Counted from the first letter of the stretch, positions 34,676 through 44,597 are shown. The stretch is DNA of 64,000 bases from Psychrilyobacter atlanticus DSM 19335 (GCF_000426625.1 NZ_KE384547.1:232986-296985), one strand, 5' to 3'. Made by a program: numbers and translations. The notes: generated by a model from the letters alone, not told the origin.

Positions 34676-35233
34676 ATGGGAAGAGGAAGATTATTTGTTG
34701 TATCTGGTCCAAGTGGAGCAGGGAAATCAACAGTATGCAAACAAGTTCGCAGAGACCTAAATATTAATTTGGCTACCTCAGCAACTACCAGATCTCCTAG
34801 AGAAGGGGAAGAAAATGGTAGGGAATATTATTTTTTAACTTTGGAAGAATTTGAAAAAAGAATAGAAAATGATGAATTTTTAGAGTATGCTAATGTACAC
34901 GGAAATTATTACGGGACATTAAAATCTGAAGCAGAATTTAGATTAGGACGTGGAGAAAATGTAGTCTTAGAGATAGATGTGCAGGGTGGAATTCAAATAA
35001 AGAAAAGGTTTGATGATGCATGTTTAGTTTTCTTTAAAGCACCTAATGAAAAAATATTAGAGCAAAGACTTCGTGGAAGAGGAACTGAACCTGAAGAAAC
35101 TGTCCAGTTAAGATTAAAAAATTCATTGAAAGAGATGGCTTTTGAAGATGAATATGATCATGTGATAGTAAATGAAACTGTAGATAAATCTGTGTTGGAA
35201 TTGATAGAAATAATAAAAAAAGAAAGTAATTAA
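34676..35233 (+). CDS. gmk: Guanylate kinase
   Basis: A 185-residue enzyme that phosphorylates GMP to GDP. The P-loop is VSGPSGAGKST (residues about 9-19), then TTRSPREGEENGREYYFL (GMP binding) and VLEIDVQGG. AAGGAG lies before the ATG. rpoZ follows 16 bases later, an order (gmk-rpoZ) shared with many bacteria. A TATAAT at 34585-34590 may be the -10, but no good -35 is at the right distance. Confidence 0.98.
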   Translation: MGRGRLFVVSGPSGAGKSTVCKQVRRDLNINLATSATTRSPREGEENGREYYFLTLEEFEKRIENDEFLEYANVHGNYYGTLKSEAEFRLGRGENVVLEIDVQGGIQIKKRFDDACLVFFKAPNEKILEQRLRGRGTEPEETVQLRLKNSLKEMAFEDEYDHVIVNETVDKSVLELIEIIKKESN

Positions 35234-35249
35234 TACTGGAGGAATAAAA

Positions 35250-35459
35250 ATGAAAAAGAAAGTAACTTATGATGAATTATTAGAAAAAGTACCTAACAAA
35301 TATAAATTAGCAATGACACTAGGTAAAAGATATGGTCAAATAGTAGCTGGAGAAGCTCCTTTAGTAAAAGTAAGAAAAAAAGATACTGTAGCAGAGATTG
35401 CAAGTAAAGAAGTTATAGAAGGTAAAGTAGAGTTAGTGAGAGGAAATATAGAGGGATAG
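35250..35459 (+). CDS. rpoZ: RNA polymerase subunit omega
   Basis: A 69-residue protein. YDELLEKVPNKYKLAMTLGKR and the ending EIASKEVIEGKVEL match omega, which helps assemble beta' and mediates ppGpp effects in some bacteria. TGGAGG precedes the ATG. The gene sits between gmk and apbE with almost no spacing (1 base to apbE). Confidence 0.93.
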   Translation: MKKKVTYDELLEKVPNKYKLAMTLGKRYGQIVAGEAPLVKVRKKDTVAEIASKEVIEGKVELVRGNIEG

Positions 35460-35460
35460 T

Positions 35461-36447
35461 ATGAAAAAAATTCTATTGATTTTTATCTTGTTACTCCTAA
35501 TTGGATGTGGAAAAAAAGAAAAGAAAAAAATAGTAGAGAGAAAATTTGCCTTCGGGACTATGATAGATATGGTAGTTTATTCTGAAAATTCTACACAAGC
35601 TAAAAAAGCTATAGAGCTTGCTTTTGAGGAGATTGAAAGGATAGATGACAAATTTAATACTCATAAAGAGGATAGTGTTATCTATAAGATGAATCATAAC
35701 CCAGGGAAATTTTTTGAGTTGGATAGTGAGGGTTTATACTTGTTTTCAGGTGTGAAACAAACTTATAATTTGAGTAAAACTAAGTATGATATCACTATAA
35801 CACCGCTGATGAAAGTTTGGGGTTTTTTCGATGAATCTGATAGGGTGAAGATCCCTGAAAAGGATGAATTGGAAAAAGCTATTAGAATGGTAGATTACAA
35901 TAATTTAGAAGTTACAGGGAATAAAATAAGACTGAAAACTTCTAAAAATGAGATAGATACAGGATCATTTCTAAAGGGATATGCTATCCATAGAGCGAAG
36001 ATTGTATTAGCTGAAAATGGAGTGGAACATGCCTTTATAAGTGCTATATCCAGTATTGAAACATTGAATACAAAACCAGAAGGGGAATTTTGGAAGGTGG
36101 GGTTACAAAATCCAGAAGATCCTTCTAAGGTGTATCATATAATCGGAGTAGATGATAAATCTATGGGTGTATCTGGAGATTATCAGATCTATGTAGAGAT
36201 AGATGGTAAAAAATATCATCATCTGATAGATAGAAAAACTGGATATCCAGTGAGAGATAGAAAGATGGTAGTAGTTATCGGAGAAGATGGTTTTTTTGCT
36301 GACATGTATTCTACTGCTTTTTTCTCTATGCCGATAGAAGATGTAATGGATTATGTCAATAATACAGATGACTTAGAGGTAATGATAGTAAAAGCTGATA
36401 TGTCTGAAGTATTTAGTGATGGATTTAAAAAGTACATGGTTAAATAA
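35461..36447 (+). CDS. apbE: FAD:protein FMN transferase (lipoprotein)
   Basis: A 328-residue protein. It starts with a lipoprotein signal: KKILLIFILLLLIGC with lipobox LIGC at about residues 13-16. The mature part has RKFAFGTMIDMVVYSE, FNTHKEDSVIYKMN and the conserved HLIDRKTGYPV, typical of ApbE. ApbE attaches FMN to Thr of membrane redox proteins such as the Rnf and Nqr complexes, outside the inner membrane. Its targets are not in the window. The start overlaps the rpoZ end region, so the operon is tight. A terminator follows. Confidence 0.93.
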   Translation: MKKILLIFILLLLIGCGKKEKKKIVERKFAFGTMIDMVVYSENSTQAKKAIELAFEEIERIDDKFNTHKEDSVIYKMNHNPGKFFELDSEGLYLFSGVKQTYNLSKTKYDITITPLMKVWGFFDESDRVKIPEKDELEKAIRMVDYNNLEVTGNKIRLKTSKNEIDTGSFLKGYAIHRAKIVLAENGVEHAFISAISSIETLNTKPEGEFWKVGLQNPEDPSKVYHIIGVDDKSMGVSGDYQIYVEIDGKKYHHLIDRKTGYPVRDRKMVVVIGEDGFFADMYSTAFFSMPIEDVMDYVNNTDDLEVMIVKADMSEVFSDGFKKYMVK

Positions 36448-36456
36448 TATATACAG

Positions 36457-36486
36457 TAGGTGTAATTTATAATTACACCTATTTTT
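36457..36486 (+). terminator. Terminator after apbE
   Basis: An 11-bp stem TAGGTGTAATT (36457-36467) / AATTACACCTA (36471-36481) followed by TTTTT. It closes gmk-rpoZ-apbE. Confidence 0.92.
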
Positions 36487-36561
36487 ATATCAAAAATATA
36501 ACAATTGCTGGATAAATATAGTATAATTGTTGTGGAATTAAAACTAGTAAGGGGGAGAGAG

Positions 36562-37038
36562 ATGGAAGAGAGAAAAAAAGGATTTACATTGATAGAACTG
36601 TTAGTAGTTATAGCAATAATAGGGATATTAGCCACTACGTTAGCTCCTAAATTAAGGGAACAATTAGCTAAGGCAAAGGATTCTAAAGCGATAGCGGTGT
36701 TGGGGTCTGCAAGAACAGTTGGGGATATAATATTAGTTGAAAAAATGATTTTAGATTCAACAAGCGGAGGAACTATTTATATAACTACGCAAGAAATATA
36801 TGATAAATTAGATTCAAAAGCTCAGGAAATACATGATAGAGGGAATCCAAATTATTTAAAAATAGGTGGAAGTAAGGATGAGAATAGTGAAACTATTAAA
36901 TATGGAGGGTTTGTTCATTATAATGCTTCAGGACCTGGGAATATAGAAATAAAAGAAGATTCTTTGGATTTATTTCTAGAGCCATATACAGGAGTAGAAG
37001 TATATAGCATGGAAGGGAAAAAATGGGGTGAATATTAA
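36562..37038 (+). CDS. Orphan type IV prepilin-like protein
   Basis: A 158-residue protein from the ATG at 36562 (GGGGGAGAG upstream). The short leader MEERKKG ends at the class III prepilin cleavage site before FTLIELLVVIAIIGILA, with Glu at position 5. The remainder is soluble and hydrophilic. Such proteins are processed by prepilin peptidase (a gene at 61920 here) and assemble into type IV pili or type II secretion pseudopili. It stands alone, with a TATAAT (36522-36527) upstream and a terminator downstream, away from the main pilus cluster. Confidence 0.85.
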   Translation: MEERKKGFTLIELLVVIAIIGILATTLAPKLREQLAKAKDSKAIAVLGSARTVGDIILVEKMILDSTSGGTIYITTQEIYDKLDSKAQEIHDRGNPNYLKIGGSKDENSETIKYGGFVHYNASGPGNIEIKEDSLDLFLEPYTGVEVYSMEGKKWGEY

Positions 37039-37051
37039 AAATATTAACCTA

Positions 37052-37085
37052 GGAGCCAAATAATTGTTTGGCTTCTTTTAATTTT
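37052..37085 (+). terminator. Terminator after the orphan pilin
   Basis: Stem GGAGCCAAA (37052-37060) / TTTGGCTTC (37067-37075; one G-U pair) followed by TTTTAATTTT. Confidence 0.88.
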
Positions 37086-37124
37086 CTATAATAAAAATAA
37101 CCTTAAAATATAAAAAAATTAATT

Positions 37125-37152
37125 TTGAAAAAGGCAAAATATAAACTATACT
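37125..37152 (+). promoter_or_regulatory. Promoter of hppA
   Basis: TTGAAA (37125-37130), a 16-base spacer and TATACT (37147-37152), giving a leader of about 85 bases. Confidence 0.75.
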
Positions 37153-37242
37153 TAAACTGAATGAAATTATACTTATATATCACTTACTTAAATTAAGTTC
37201 GACACCTTAGGTGAAACAAAAATTTATAGGGGGAAAATGATT

Positions 37243-39240
37243 ATGGTTAATTTATTGTTATTGGGAATAGTTGGTGGGCTGTTAGCATTGGTAGCTTCAT
37301 ATTTTTACGCTACAAAAGTTAATAAATATGAAATTAATGATGTTAAGGTCGAAGAGATAACTGAAGCAATCAGAGAGGGTGCCATGGCATTTTTATGTGC
37401 TGAATACAAGGTATTGGTATGGTTTGTTTTAGGAGTTTCGGTTTTATTAGGAGTATTTTTAAGTCCGTATGTGGCACTTACCTTTATATTGGGAGCAATT
37501 ACATCAGCAGTTGCTGGAAATGTAGGGATGAGGATAGCTACTAAAGCTAATGGAAGAACCGCTATAGCGGCAAGAGATGGAGGTCTTTCAAAAGCACTTG
37601 ATGTAGCCTTTGCAGGTGGAGCTGTTATGGGGTTAGCAGTAGTAGGTTTAGGACTTATAGGTGTTTCAGCATTGACTATAATATTTGGCGGAAACATGGA
37701 AATTATAACAGGATTTGGAATGGGAGCATCGTCTATTGCCTTATTTGCTAGAGTAGGTGGAGGAATCTATACTAAAGCAGCCGATGTAGGTGCAGACTTA
37801 GTAGGAAAGGTCGAAGCAGGAATACCTGAAGATGATCCGAGAAATCCGGCAACTATTGCAGATAATGTAGGAGATAATGTAGGAGACGTAGCAGGAATGG
37901 GAGCCGATTTATTTGAATCATATGTAGGTTCAATGATAGCTACTATGGCATTAGGAGCTACTCTTTCAGGACTTATGCCAGGACAAAGAATGGCGCTGAT
38001 TATGGCACCAATTTTAATAGCGTTCGTAGGGATTATAGCATCTATAATCGGAACATTTACTGTAAAAACAGATAACCCAGATGAGGTTTATCATAAATTA
38101 GAAAATGCAACTAGAATATCTGGTGCATTAGCATTATTAGGAGCATTTGGAGTTATAAAATACTTAGGAATTCCAATGGGTGTATTTTATGCAATCGTTT
38201 CAGGGTTAGTAGCAGGATTAGTTATAGCTTATTTTACAGGATTATATACTGATACAGGTAAAAAATCAGTAAATAGAATATCAGATGCAGCTAAAACTGG
38301 ACCAGCAACTGCAATAATCGAGGGATTAGCTGTAGGGATGGAATCAACTGTAGCACCTATAATAGTGATAGTAATAGCTATTTTAGCGGCCTTTAACTTT
38401 GCAGGACTCTATGGAATAGCCATTGCAGCAGTAGGTATGCTATCAACAACAGGAATGGTAGTAGCAGTAGATGCATATGGACCAGTAGCAGACAATGCAG
38501 GTGGAATAGCTGAAATGTGTAACTTACCAGAAGAGGTAAGAGCTTGTACAGATAGATTAGATGCAGTAGGAAACTCTACAGCAGCAGTAGGAAAAGGTTT
38601 TGCCATTGGATCAGCAGCACTTACGGCATTATCACTATTTGCAGCCTATAAGCAGTCGATAGAGGCTCTGTCAGGAAGGTCATTGGTAATTGATATAACT
38701 AATCCTAAAGTAATAGCAGGATTATTCATTGGTGGGATGCTTACATTCTTATTCTCAGCTCTAACGATGACAGCGGTAGGGAAAGCAGCTATGGAGATGG
38801 TAGAAGAGGTTAGAAGACAATTTAGAGAAAATCCAGGGATTATGGATTATACAGTTAAACCTGATCATAAAAAATGTATAGATATCTCTACAAAATCATC
38901 ACTTAAGGAAATGGTAATACCAGGATTATTGGCAGTATTAGCTCCAGTAATTGTTGGGTTATGGTCTCCAGAAGCTTTGGGAGGATTATTAGCAGGAGCA
39001 CTTGTGACAGGAATATTAATGGCTATCATGATGGCAAATGCAGGTGGAGCTTGGGATAATGCTAAAAAGCAGATAGAAGCAGGTTATGGTGGAGATGGAA
39101 AAGGATCTGACAGACATAAAGCAGCAGTAGTAGGAGATACAGTAGGAGATCCATTTAAAGATACTTCTGGACCATCATTAAATATCTTGGTTAAACTTAT
39201 GTCTATAGTTTCATTGGTATTAGTTCCATTATTTATATAA
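37243..39240 (+). CDS. hppA: Membrane-bound ion-translocating pyrophosphatase
   Basis: A 665-residue protein with about 16 membrane helices, normal for the family. It couples pyrophosphate hydrolysis to export of sodium ions or protons. The pyrophosphate-binding site [19 protein letters not shown] (about residues 197-215) is intact, as is the C-terminal [14 protein letters not shown]. The motif [10 protein letters not shown] has Ala where potassium-independent enzymes have Lys, so this one should be potassium-stimulated; sodium pumping is typical of that class but not proven here. I start at the ATG at 37243, 9 bases after AGGGGG; the ATG at 37237 is only 3 bases from it. Confidence 0.95.
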   Translation: MVNLLLLGIVGGLLALVASYFYATKVNKYEINDVKVEEITEAIREGAMAFLCAEYKVLVWFVLGVSVLLGVFLSPYVALTFILGAITSAVAGNVGMRIATKANGRTAIAARDGGLSKALDVAFAGGAVMGLAVVGLGLIGVSALTIIFGGNMEIITGFGMGASSIALFARVGGGIYTKAADVGADLVGKVEAGIPEDDPRNPATIADNVGDNVGDVAGMGADLFESYVGSMIATMALGATLSGLMPGQRMALIMAPILIAFVGIIASIIGTFTVKTDNPDEVYHKLENATRISGALALLGAFGVIKYLGIPMGVFYAIVSGLVAGLVIAYFTGLYTDTGKKSVNRISDAAKTGPATAIIEGLAVGMESTVAPIIVIVIAILAAFNFAGLYGIAIAAVGMLSTTGMVVAVDAYGPVADNAGGIAEMCNLPEEVRACTDRLDAVGNSTAAVGKGFAIGSAALTALSLFAAYKQSIEALSGRSLVIDITNPKVIAGLFIGGMLTFLFSALTMTAVGKAAMEMVEEVRRQFRENPGIMDYTVKPDHKKCIDISTKSSLKEMVIPGLLAVLAPVIVGLWSPEALGGLLAGALVTGILMAIMMANAGGAWDNAKKQIEAGYGGDGKGSDRHKAAVVGDTVGDPFKDTSGPSLNILVKLMSIVSLVLVPLFI

Positions 39241-39264
39241 TGTGATAATAAAATTATAAATTTA

Positions 39265-39288
39265 GAGCCAGAGAATTTTCTCTGGCTC
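39265..39288. terminator. Hairpin after hppA
   Basis: A 10-bp perfect stem GAGCCAGAGA (39265-39274) / TCTCTGGCTC (39279-39288). The T-run on the plus strand is poor, so termination is likely but not certain. Confidence 0.65.
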
Positions 39289-39353
39289 ATATTGACTTCT
39301 AATCAGTAATTTTAAAATAAAAACAAAAATATTCAAAATAGTATTAAAAATAC

Positions 39354-39382
39354 TTGAAATAATGAATATTATGAGATATACT
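39354..39382 (+). promoter_or_regulatory. Promoter of dnaG-rpoD
   Basis: TTGAAA (39354-39359), a 17-base spacer and TATACT (39377-39382), 37 bases before the dnaG start. Confidence 0.82.
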
Positions 39383-39418
39383 GAATGTAGTATCAAAATA
39401 AATTAAGATGGTGTTTTT

Positions 39419-41197
39419 ATGAGATTTAGAAATGAAGATTTGGATAAGGTTATAACACAATTGAATATTGTAGAAGTTATAGGCGAATATGTCGATTTAA
39501 AGAAGACAGGTTCTAACTATAAAGGTCTTTGCCCATTTCATAAAGATACTAATCCTTCCTTTATGGTAAGTACCTCAAAAAACATATATAAGTGTTTTGT
39601 TTGTGGTGCAGGTGGAAATGTTATTAAATTCTATATGGAATATAATAAGTTAACCTATGGGGAAGCAGTTTATGAACTTAGTAAAAAATATAATTTGGAT
39701 ATAACTCCTATAAGTGGAAATAATTCAGAGGATAGAAATAAGAAATATTATAAGATATTAGATGAAGCACTTTCATTTTTTAAGGAAAATATTTTTTCTA
39801 ATTCTGGAAGGGAAGCGCTTTCTTACCTAAACAATAGGGGAATGCAGCCTGATTTTATAAGGGAAAATAATTTAGGTTATGCACTGAATGGCTGGGATTC
39901 TCTGTATGATCATTTGATAAAAAAAGGGTATGATCCTCCGATCCTATCTAAGTTAGGTTTAATAAAGAGTGGGGATAAGGGGTATTATGATACCTTTCGT
40001 GACAGGATAATCTATCCAATTTACTCACCAGGTGGAAATGTAATCGCTTTCGGTGGTAGAACAATGAGTGATAGAAAGGATATTGCAAAATATTTAAATT
40101 CACCAGAAACCCCTGTATTTCATAAGGGCCGAAACCTCTATGGAATAAAAAATAAGGGGAATAGTATTAGAAGAAAAAATTATGCCCTCCTAATGGAAGG
40201 TTATATGGATGTATTGGCAGCTCATGCCTATGGGTTTGATGTGGCATTGGCTCCTCTGGGAACGGCTTTTTCTAATGAACAGGCTGAACTTTTAAAAAGA
40301 TATACATCCAATGTAATAATCGCTTTTGATATGGATAATGCCGGAAGGGTTGCCAGTGAAAAAGCTAGTCTAGTCTTAAAAAGATATGGATTTAATATAA
40401 GGGTTTTAGAACTTAAAAATGCTAAAGATCCCGATGAATTTTTAAAAAAATATGGTAAGACTGAATTTTTGAAATCAGTAAAAAACTCAAAGGAGATCTT
40501 TGATTTTTTATATGATTATTATGTTAAGGAATATGATCTAAGTAATTTTATGGCAAAACAAAATTTTATAGGTAGATTTAAGGAATTTTTTCTATCTGTA
40601 GAAACTGATTTGGAAAAAAGCTTGTATTTGAATAAATTATCAGTATCTTTAGGGATGGAAAAAGAGGTTGAAATATTAAAAAAAATCTTAATCCAAAACA
40701 ATGAAGGTGCTAGGATACCTAAAAGAATAGAGAAACCTATTTCAAAAACAAGATCATTAAAAATAGATGAATTGGAATTAGAAACATTAAAACTTTGTTT
40801 AAAGGATAAAAAATATTTTAAAAAATTTAAAAATAAGACTATAACGTCTCCCTTTGTTCAAAATATATTTGATACAATTGAGCAAAATGGAGAAAAGAAC
40901 TATATAACAGAACTACTACGTGGGAATTTTTTTAAGTTAGAGGAGGAAGAGGAAGAGATAATACTCAATATATCTACAGAACTTTCTGCTAAAAATGAAG
41001 ATGACATTATGAATACTTATATTGAGGTTTATAAGAGGTGGTTCGTAAAAGAGATCGATGAAAAGATGGGGTTTTTTAAAACAAATGATATAAAATCATT
41101 TTTAAGTTGTAAAAAAATAAAGGAAAAAATAATTGGTGATATAAAGATAGATGATTTAGAGGAAAATTATAAAGAATTTATTTCTATGAAAATTTGA
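39419..41197 (+). CDS. dnaG: DNA primase
   Basis: A 592-residue primase of normal length that makes RNA primers for replication. The N-terminal zinc domain has CPFHKDTNPSF and YKCFVCGAGGNV (about residues 39-66). The RNA-polymerase core has the TOPRIM motifs LLMEGYMDVLAAH (about 256-268) and IIAFDMDNAG (about 300). The C-terminal part, for DnaB helicase, is diverged as usual. It is directly followed by rpoD, the conserved order dnaG-rpoD. Confidence 0.97.
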   Translation: MRFRNEDLDKVITQLNIVEVIGEYVDLKKTGSNYKGLCPFHKDTNPSFMVSTSKNIYKCFVCGAGGNVIKFYMEYNKLTYGEAVYELSKKYNLDITPISGNNSEDRNKKYYKILDEALSFFKENIFSNSGREALSYLNNRGMQPDFIRENNLGYALNGWDSLYDHLIKKGYDPPILSKLGLIKSGDKGYYDTFRDRIIYPIYSPGGNVIAFGGRTMSDRKDIAKYLNSPETPVFHKGRNLYGIKNKGNSIRRKNYALLMEGYMDVLAAHAYGFDVALAPLGTAFSNEQAELLKRYTSNVIIAFDMDNAGRVASEKASLVLKRYGFNIRVLELKNAKDPDEFLKKYGKTEFLKSVKNSKEIFDFLYDYYVKEYDLSNFMAKQNFIGRFKEFFLSVETDLEKSLYLNKLSVSLGMEKEVEILKKILIQNNEGARIPKRIEKPISKTRSLKIDELELETLKLCLKDKKYFKKFKNKTITSPFVQNIFDTIEQNGEKNYITELLRGNFFKLEEEEEEIILNISTELSAKNEDDIMNTYIEVYKRWFVKEIDEKMGFFKTNDIKSFLSCKKIKEKIIGDIKIDDLEENYKEFISMKI

Positions 41198-41220
41198 TTT
41201 GTAAGTGTTGAGGAGGCAAG

Positions 41221-42399
41221 ATGAAAAATTTTATTAAAAATGGGAAAGTCCGTGAAATTATAAAGAAGGCTTTAGAAGACAAGATTATGTCTTTTGAAGA
41301 GATAAACAGTAAACTTCAAGATGATTTTGCTCCAGAAAAAATAGAAACCCTGATCAATGGGATGATCAACCAGGGGATAAAAGTAGTAAGTGAAAAAGAG
41401 TTAAAGAAAAAGACTGAAGCTAAGGAAAAAACTGCTAAAACAACAAAAACAAAATCAATGATAGTAAAATCTGGTCTGCCAGAAGATGACTCTGAATTTG
41501 ATCCTAAAAAAGTAAAGGAAGTAACTAAAGAGGAATTGGATACTAAGAACTTACTTGTAGGTGGAGTATCTGTAGATGAACCTATAAAGATGTATCTGCG
41601 TGAAATTGGTCAGGTTCCATTATTAAAACATGCTCAAGAGATAGAATTAGCTAAATTATCTGATGATGGAGATGAATGGGCTAAAAATCAACTTGTAGAA
41701 GCTAACTTAAGACTGGTTGTAAGTATAGCGAAGAAACATACTAATAGAGGACTTAAATTATTAGATTTAATTCAAGAGGGAAATATTGGTCTGATGAAAG
41801 CTGTTGGAAAATTTGAACATGCCAAAGGATATAAATTTTCTACATATGCTACATGGTGGATTCGTCAAGCTATAACAAGAGCGATAGCTGACCAAGGTAG
41901 AACTATAAGGATACCGGTACATATGATTGAAACAATAAATAAGATAAAGAAAGAAGCTAGAATCTATCTGCAAGAGACAGGTAAGGAAGCTACACCTGAA
42001 ATTTTAGGTAATAGATTAGGAATGGAAACTGAAAAAGTAAAAACTATTTTAGAAATGAACCAGGATCCAATTTCATTGGAAACTCCAGTAGGAAGTGAAG
42101 AAGACAGTGAATTAGGAGATTTCGTAGAGGATAACAATATGCTGAGTCCATACGAAGAAACTCATAAAACTTTATTAAAGGAACAATTAAATGAAGTTTT
42201 ATGCAGCCTGAGTGATAGAGAGGAAAAAGTTCTAAGATTTAGGTATGGTTTAGATGATGGATGTCCAAGAACCTTAGAAGAAGTTGGAAAGATCTTTAAA
42301 GTAACTAGGGAAAGAATTAGACAGATCGAAGTAAAAGCTTTGAGAAAACTAAGACACCCTAGTAGAAGAAAGAAATTAGAAGACTTTAAAACAGTATAA
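41221..42399 (+). CDS. rpoD: Primary sigma factor RpoD/SigA
   Basis: A 392-residue housekeeping sigma factor. A short region 1.1 ([20 protein letters not shown]) is followed by a Lys-rich linker, region 1.2 ([17 protein letters not shown]), region 2 ([18 protein letters not shown], then RTIRIPVHM for the extended -10) and region 4.2 ([20 protein letters not shown]). All DNA-contacting residues are in place, agreeing with the many TTGACA/TATAAT promoters seen here. GAGGAGG precedes the ATG. Confidence 0.98.
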   Translation: MKNFIKNGKVREIIKKALEDKIMSFEEINSKLQDDFAPEKIETLINGMINQGIKVVSEKELKKKTEAKEKTAKTTKTKSMIVKSGLPEDDSEFDPKKVKEVTKEELDTKNLLVGGVSVDEPIKMYLREIGQVPLLKHAQEIELAKLSDDGDEWAKNQLVEANLRLVVSIAKKHTNRGLKLLDLIQEGNIGLMKAVGKFEHAKGYKFSTYATWWIRQAITRAIADQGRTIRIPVHMIETINKIKKEARIYLQETGKEATPEILGNRLGMETEKVKTILEMNQDPISLETPVGSEEDSELGDFVEDNNMLSPYEETHKTLLKEQLNEVLCSLSDREEKVLRFRYGLDDGCPRTLEEVGKIFKVTRERIRQIEVKALRKLRHPSRRKKLEDFKTV

Positions 42400-42413
42400 G
42401 AATTAATCATAAT

Positions 42414-42450
42414 AAAAAAAGTTTATCTGCTATGCAGATAAACTTTTTTT
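42414..42450. terminator. Bidirectional terminator after rpoD
   Basis: Stem GTTTATCTGC (42421-42430) / GCAGATAAAC (42434-42443), flanked by A7 and T8, so it can work in both directions between the convergent rpoD and XRE/cupin genes. Confidence 0.95.
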
Positions 42451-42983
42451 TAGTTTCTTAAAGAAAACCAGTGAGTGATATTTTTCTTTTTAGCAGGATT
42501 TCTATATTTATGAGCTTGGAATTTCTCAATATAGATAGAATCTCCTTCACCTAAAGTGTAAAGCTTGTTATTTAACTCTATTTCTAAATTACCCTCAATA
42601 ACAACTCCTACTTCATCATAGTTGTGTCCCCAAGAAAAGTCACTGTGTTGATTATCATCTGAAATAGTGATAGATATACCATTTAACGCATGGTTAGCAT
42701 TGGTTAGGGTTTGTATAGTGATATCTCCTTGCTCCGATTCAAAGATAGATTTTCTTTCGTTTCTTCTAGTAATTGGAGATTGTTCGTTGACATCTTGTAA
42801 AACTTCCATAAGGTTAACTTCTAAAGCTTCACAAATTTGTTGAAGATTACTGATAGATGGACTATTTTGTCCTCTTTCTATATTACTGATAAATCCAACT
42901 GACAGGCTGGTTTTACCTGAAAGATCCTTTATAGTCATTTTTTGTTCTTTTCTAAAAAACTTAATTTTTTCTCCTAAATTCAA
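42450..42983 (-). CDS. XRE-family regulator with cupin domain
   Basis: A 177-residue protein. Residues about 6-60 form a Cro/CI-type helix-turn-helix (MTIKDLSGKTSLSVGFISNIERG). Residues about 105-177 form a cupin beta-barrel (YDEVGVVIEGNLEIELNNKLY, EGDSIYIEKFQAHKYRN) that could bind a small ligand. Related regulators control amino-acid or polyamine use. The start is TTG at 42983 with AGGAGG upstream. It is divergent from the EIIC-like membrane gene and L-serine dehydratase, and probably controls them; this is inference from position. Confidence 0.88.
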   Translation of the reverse strand: MNLGEKIKFFRKEQKMTIKDLSGKTSLSVGFISNIERGQNSPSISNLQQICEALEVNLMEVLQDVNEQSPITRRNERKSIFESEQGDITIQTLTNANHALNGISITISDDNQHSDFSWGHNYDEVGVVIEGNLEIELNNKLYTLGEGDSIYIEKFQAHKYRNPAKKKNITHWFSLRN

Positions 42984-43121
42984 GGTATATTCCTCCTAAA
43001 TCTAAATGTTAATGTATATTTTACGTTTATCTTAATTTTCCAATTTTAAAACGATCTATGTAAATCTAAAAAAAATCATATTTTAAGGCAAAACGTAATA
43101 TTTTGAAACATTGTATTTTAT

Positions 43122-43226
43122 TTAACACTTCATTATATCATAAAAACTAATATATTAAAAACTGAAGTTTCGTACAATAGGTTCAAAAAAATGAATTTTT
43201 TTAAACAGCAAACAACACTAAGTGTT
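43122..43226. promoter_or_regulatory. Candidate operator sites between the regulator and the EIIC-like gene
   Basis: A perfect 13-base palindrome AACACTAAGTGTT lies at 43214-43226. A half-site TTAACACTT occurs at 43122-43130, matching the minus-strand reading TTAACACTT of the palindrome region. They sit in the 426-base divergent gap and are candidates for the XRE/cupin protein. Confidence 0.5.
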
Positions 43227-43316
43227 AAGTTATAATTAAATTTTGTCAACTATGTTTGATTAAATTGTTTTTTTTTTGGAAAAAGCACACTTTTATTCAG
43301 AAAAGTGAAATTTTTA

Positions 43317-43345
43317 TTTGAATATAGTGAATTTTATGTTATACT
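43317..43345 (+). promoter_or_regulatory. Promoter of the EIIC-like gene
   Basis: TTTGAA (43317-43322) and TATACT (43340-43345) are 17 bases apart, with an extended -10 TGT in front. The rest of the gap from 42984 is AT-rich, with no gene seen. Confidence 0.75.
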
Positions 43346-43409
43346 AAATAAGCACGTTAGGGAAAATTGTTCGTTGAAACAATTAAAATATTTAGGAGGA
43401 AAAAAAATT

Positions 43410-44429
43410 ATGGAAATGTTAAAAGGTATTGCATTATTATTATTAGTGCTTTCAATATTCTCTTTATTCAGTTTAAAGATGCCAAAAGGGATGAAAGCAA
43501 TGGGAGCATTAGCAAATGCAGCAGTAGCAACTTTTTTAGTCGAAGCTTTTCAAAGATATGTTGGTGGAGATTTAATAGGAATAGAATTTTTAGGTAAAGT
43601 CGGAGATTCATCGGGATCGATGGGTGGAGTAGCAGCAGCTACCTTAGTTGCATTAGCTTTAGGTGTATCACCAGTTTATGCAATGTTAATAGGTGCAGCA
43701 GTATTAGGTTACGGAATAATACCTGGATTTGTAGCAGGATATGTATTGGCGTTTATAGTACCTAAAATAGAGAAAAAAGCACCAGCAGGATTAGATTTAA
43801 TAATCTGTTTAGTATTAGTAGCACCAGCAGCAAGAGGGATAGCGTTATTAGCTGATCCAGTAGTTAACCAAACATTATTAAACATTGGTTCTGTAATCAC
43901 AGCAGCGACTACTAAGAGTCCAATGGTAATGGGAATTGTTTTAGGTGGAGTAATTACAGTAGTAGCAACAGCACCACTTAGTTCAATGGCACTTACAGCA
44001 ATGTTAGGATTAACTGGATTACCAATGGCAATAGGAGCTTTAGCAGTAATGGGATCATCTTTCTTAAACCCTGTTTTATTCCACAGATTAAAATTAGGAA
44101 ACAAAGAGACTGTAATAGCAGTAGCTATTGAACCGTTAACACAAGCTGACGTTATATCTGTAAACCCAATTCCAGTATTTGTTACGAACTTTATTGGAGG
44201 AGCTTTAGCAGGATTAGTAGTAGTTCACTTTGGTTTAATTAACAATGCAGTAGGAACAGCAACACCTATCGCAGGTTTAGCAGTAATGTTTGGATTTAAT
44301 CCAGCAATAACAGTAATCAAAGCAGCTTTATTATGTGCAGCAGCAGGAGCATTCAGTGGATTTTTAGGATCAGTTATCTTTAAAAATTATAAAATAATAC
44401 CAGCTGATGTTGTTAGAGGAACAAAATAA
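43410..44429 (+). CDS. PfoR-like membrane protein (PTS EIIC-type domain)
   Basis: A 339-residue protein with about 9-10 hydrophobic helices rich in Ala and Gly. It looks like the EIIC_2/PfoR family: AALVALALGVSP-type segments, GYGIIPGFVAGYVLAF and LGGVITVVATAPLSSMAL. The start at 43410 follows TTAGGAGG; an upstream in-frame ATG (43305) overlaps the promoter and is rejected. There is no EIIA or EIIB domain here. PfoR was named as a toxin regulator in Clostridium, and in streptococci such genes sit with serine dehydratase genes. Here too sdaA follows, so a role in serine uptake or sensing is a reasonable inference. Confidence 0.75.
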   Translation: MEMLKGIALLLLVLSIFSLFSLKMPKGMKAMGALANAAVATFLVEAFQRYVGGDLIGIEFLGKVGDSSGSMGGVAAATLVALALGVSPVYAMLIGAAVLGYGIIPGFVAGYVLAFIVPKIEKKAPAGLDLIICLVLVAPAARGIALLADPVVNQTLLNIGSVITAATTKSPMVMGIVLGGVITVVATAPLSSMALTAMLGLTGLPMAIGALAVMGSSFLNPVLFHRLKLGNKETVIAVAIEPLTQADVISVNPIPVFVTNFIGGALAGLVVVHFGLINNAVGTATPIAGLAVMFGFNPAITVIKAALLCAAAGAFSGFLGSVIFKNYKIIPADVVRGTK

Positions 44430-44452
44430 AATTAAAAAAGTATAGAATAATG

Positions 44453-44486
44453 ATAGGTTTAGGGAATTCTTCCTAAACCTATTTAT
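44453..44486 (+). terminator. Hairpin after the EIIC-like gene
   Basis: An 11-bp stem ATAGGTTTAGG (44453-44463) / CCTAAACCTAT (44472-44482), followed by TTATAATTT. It is a moderate terminator between the EIIC-like gene and sdaA. Confidence 0.75.
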
Positions 44487-44568
44487 AATTTATGAAGTAC
44501 AGTTTGAACTATTATAGACCTTAAAAGACTATAAAAGCACAATAATACGAACTTTATATGGAAGAAAG

Positions 44569-44597
44569 TTTGTAAAATATAAAAATTATGTTATAAT
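44569..44597 (+). promoter_or_regulatory. Promoter of sdaA
   Basis: TTTGTA (44569-44574), a 17-base spacer and TATAAT (44592-44597) with an extended -10 TGT. sdaA therefore has its own promoter. Confidence 0.72.

Noticed and set aside
43305..43409. Longer start for the EIIC-like gene at the ATG at 43305
   Set aside because: It overlaps the promoter and lacks a ribosome-binding site; the ATG at 43410 follows TTAGGAGG.
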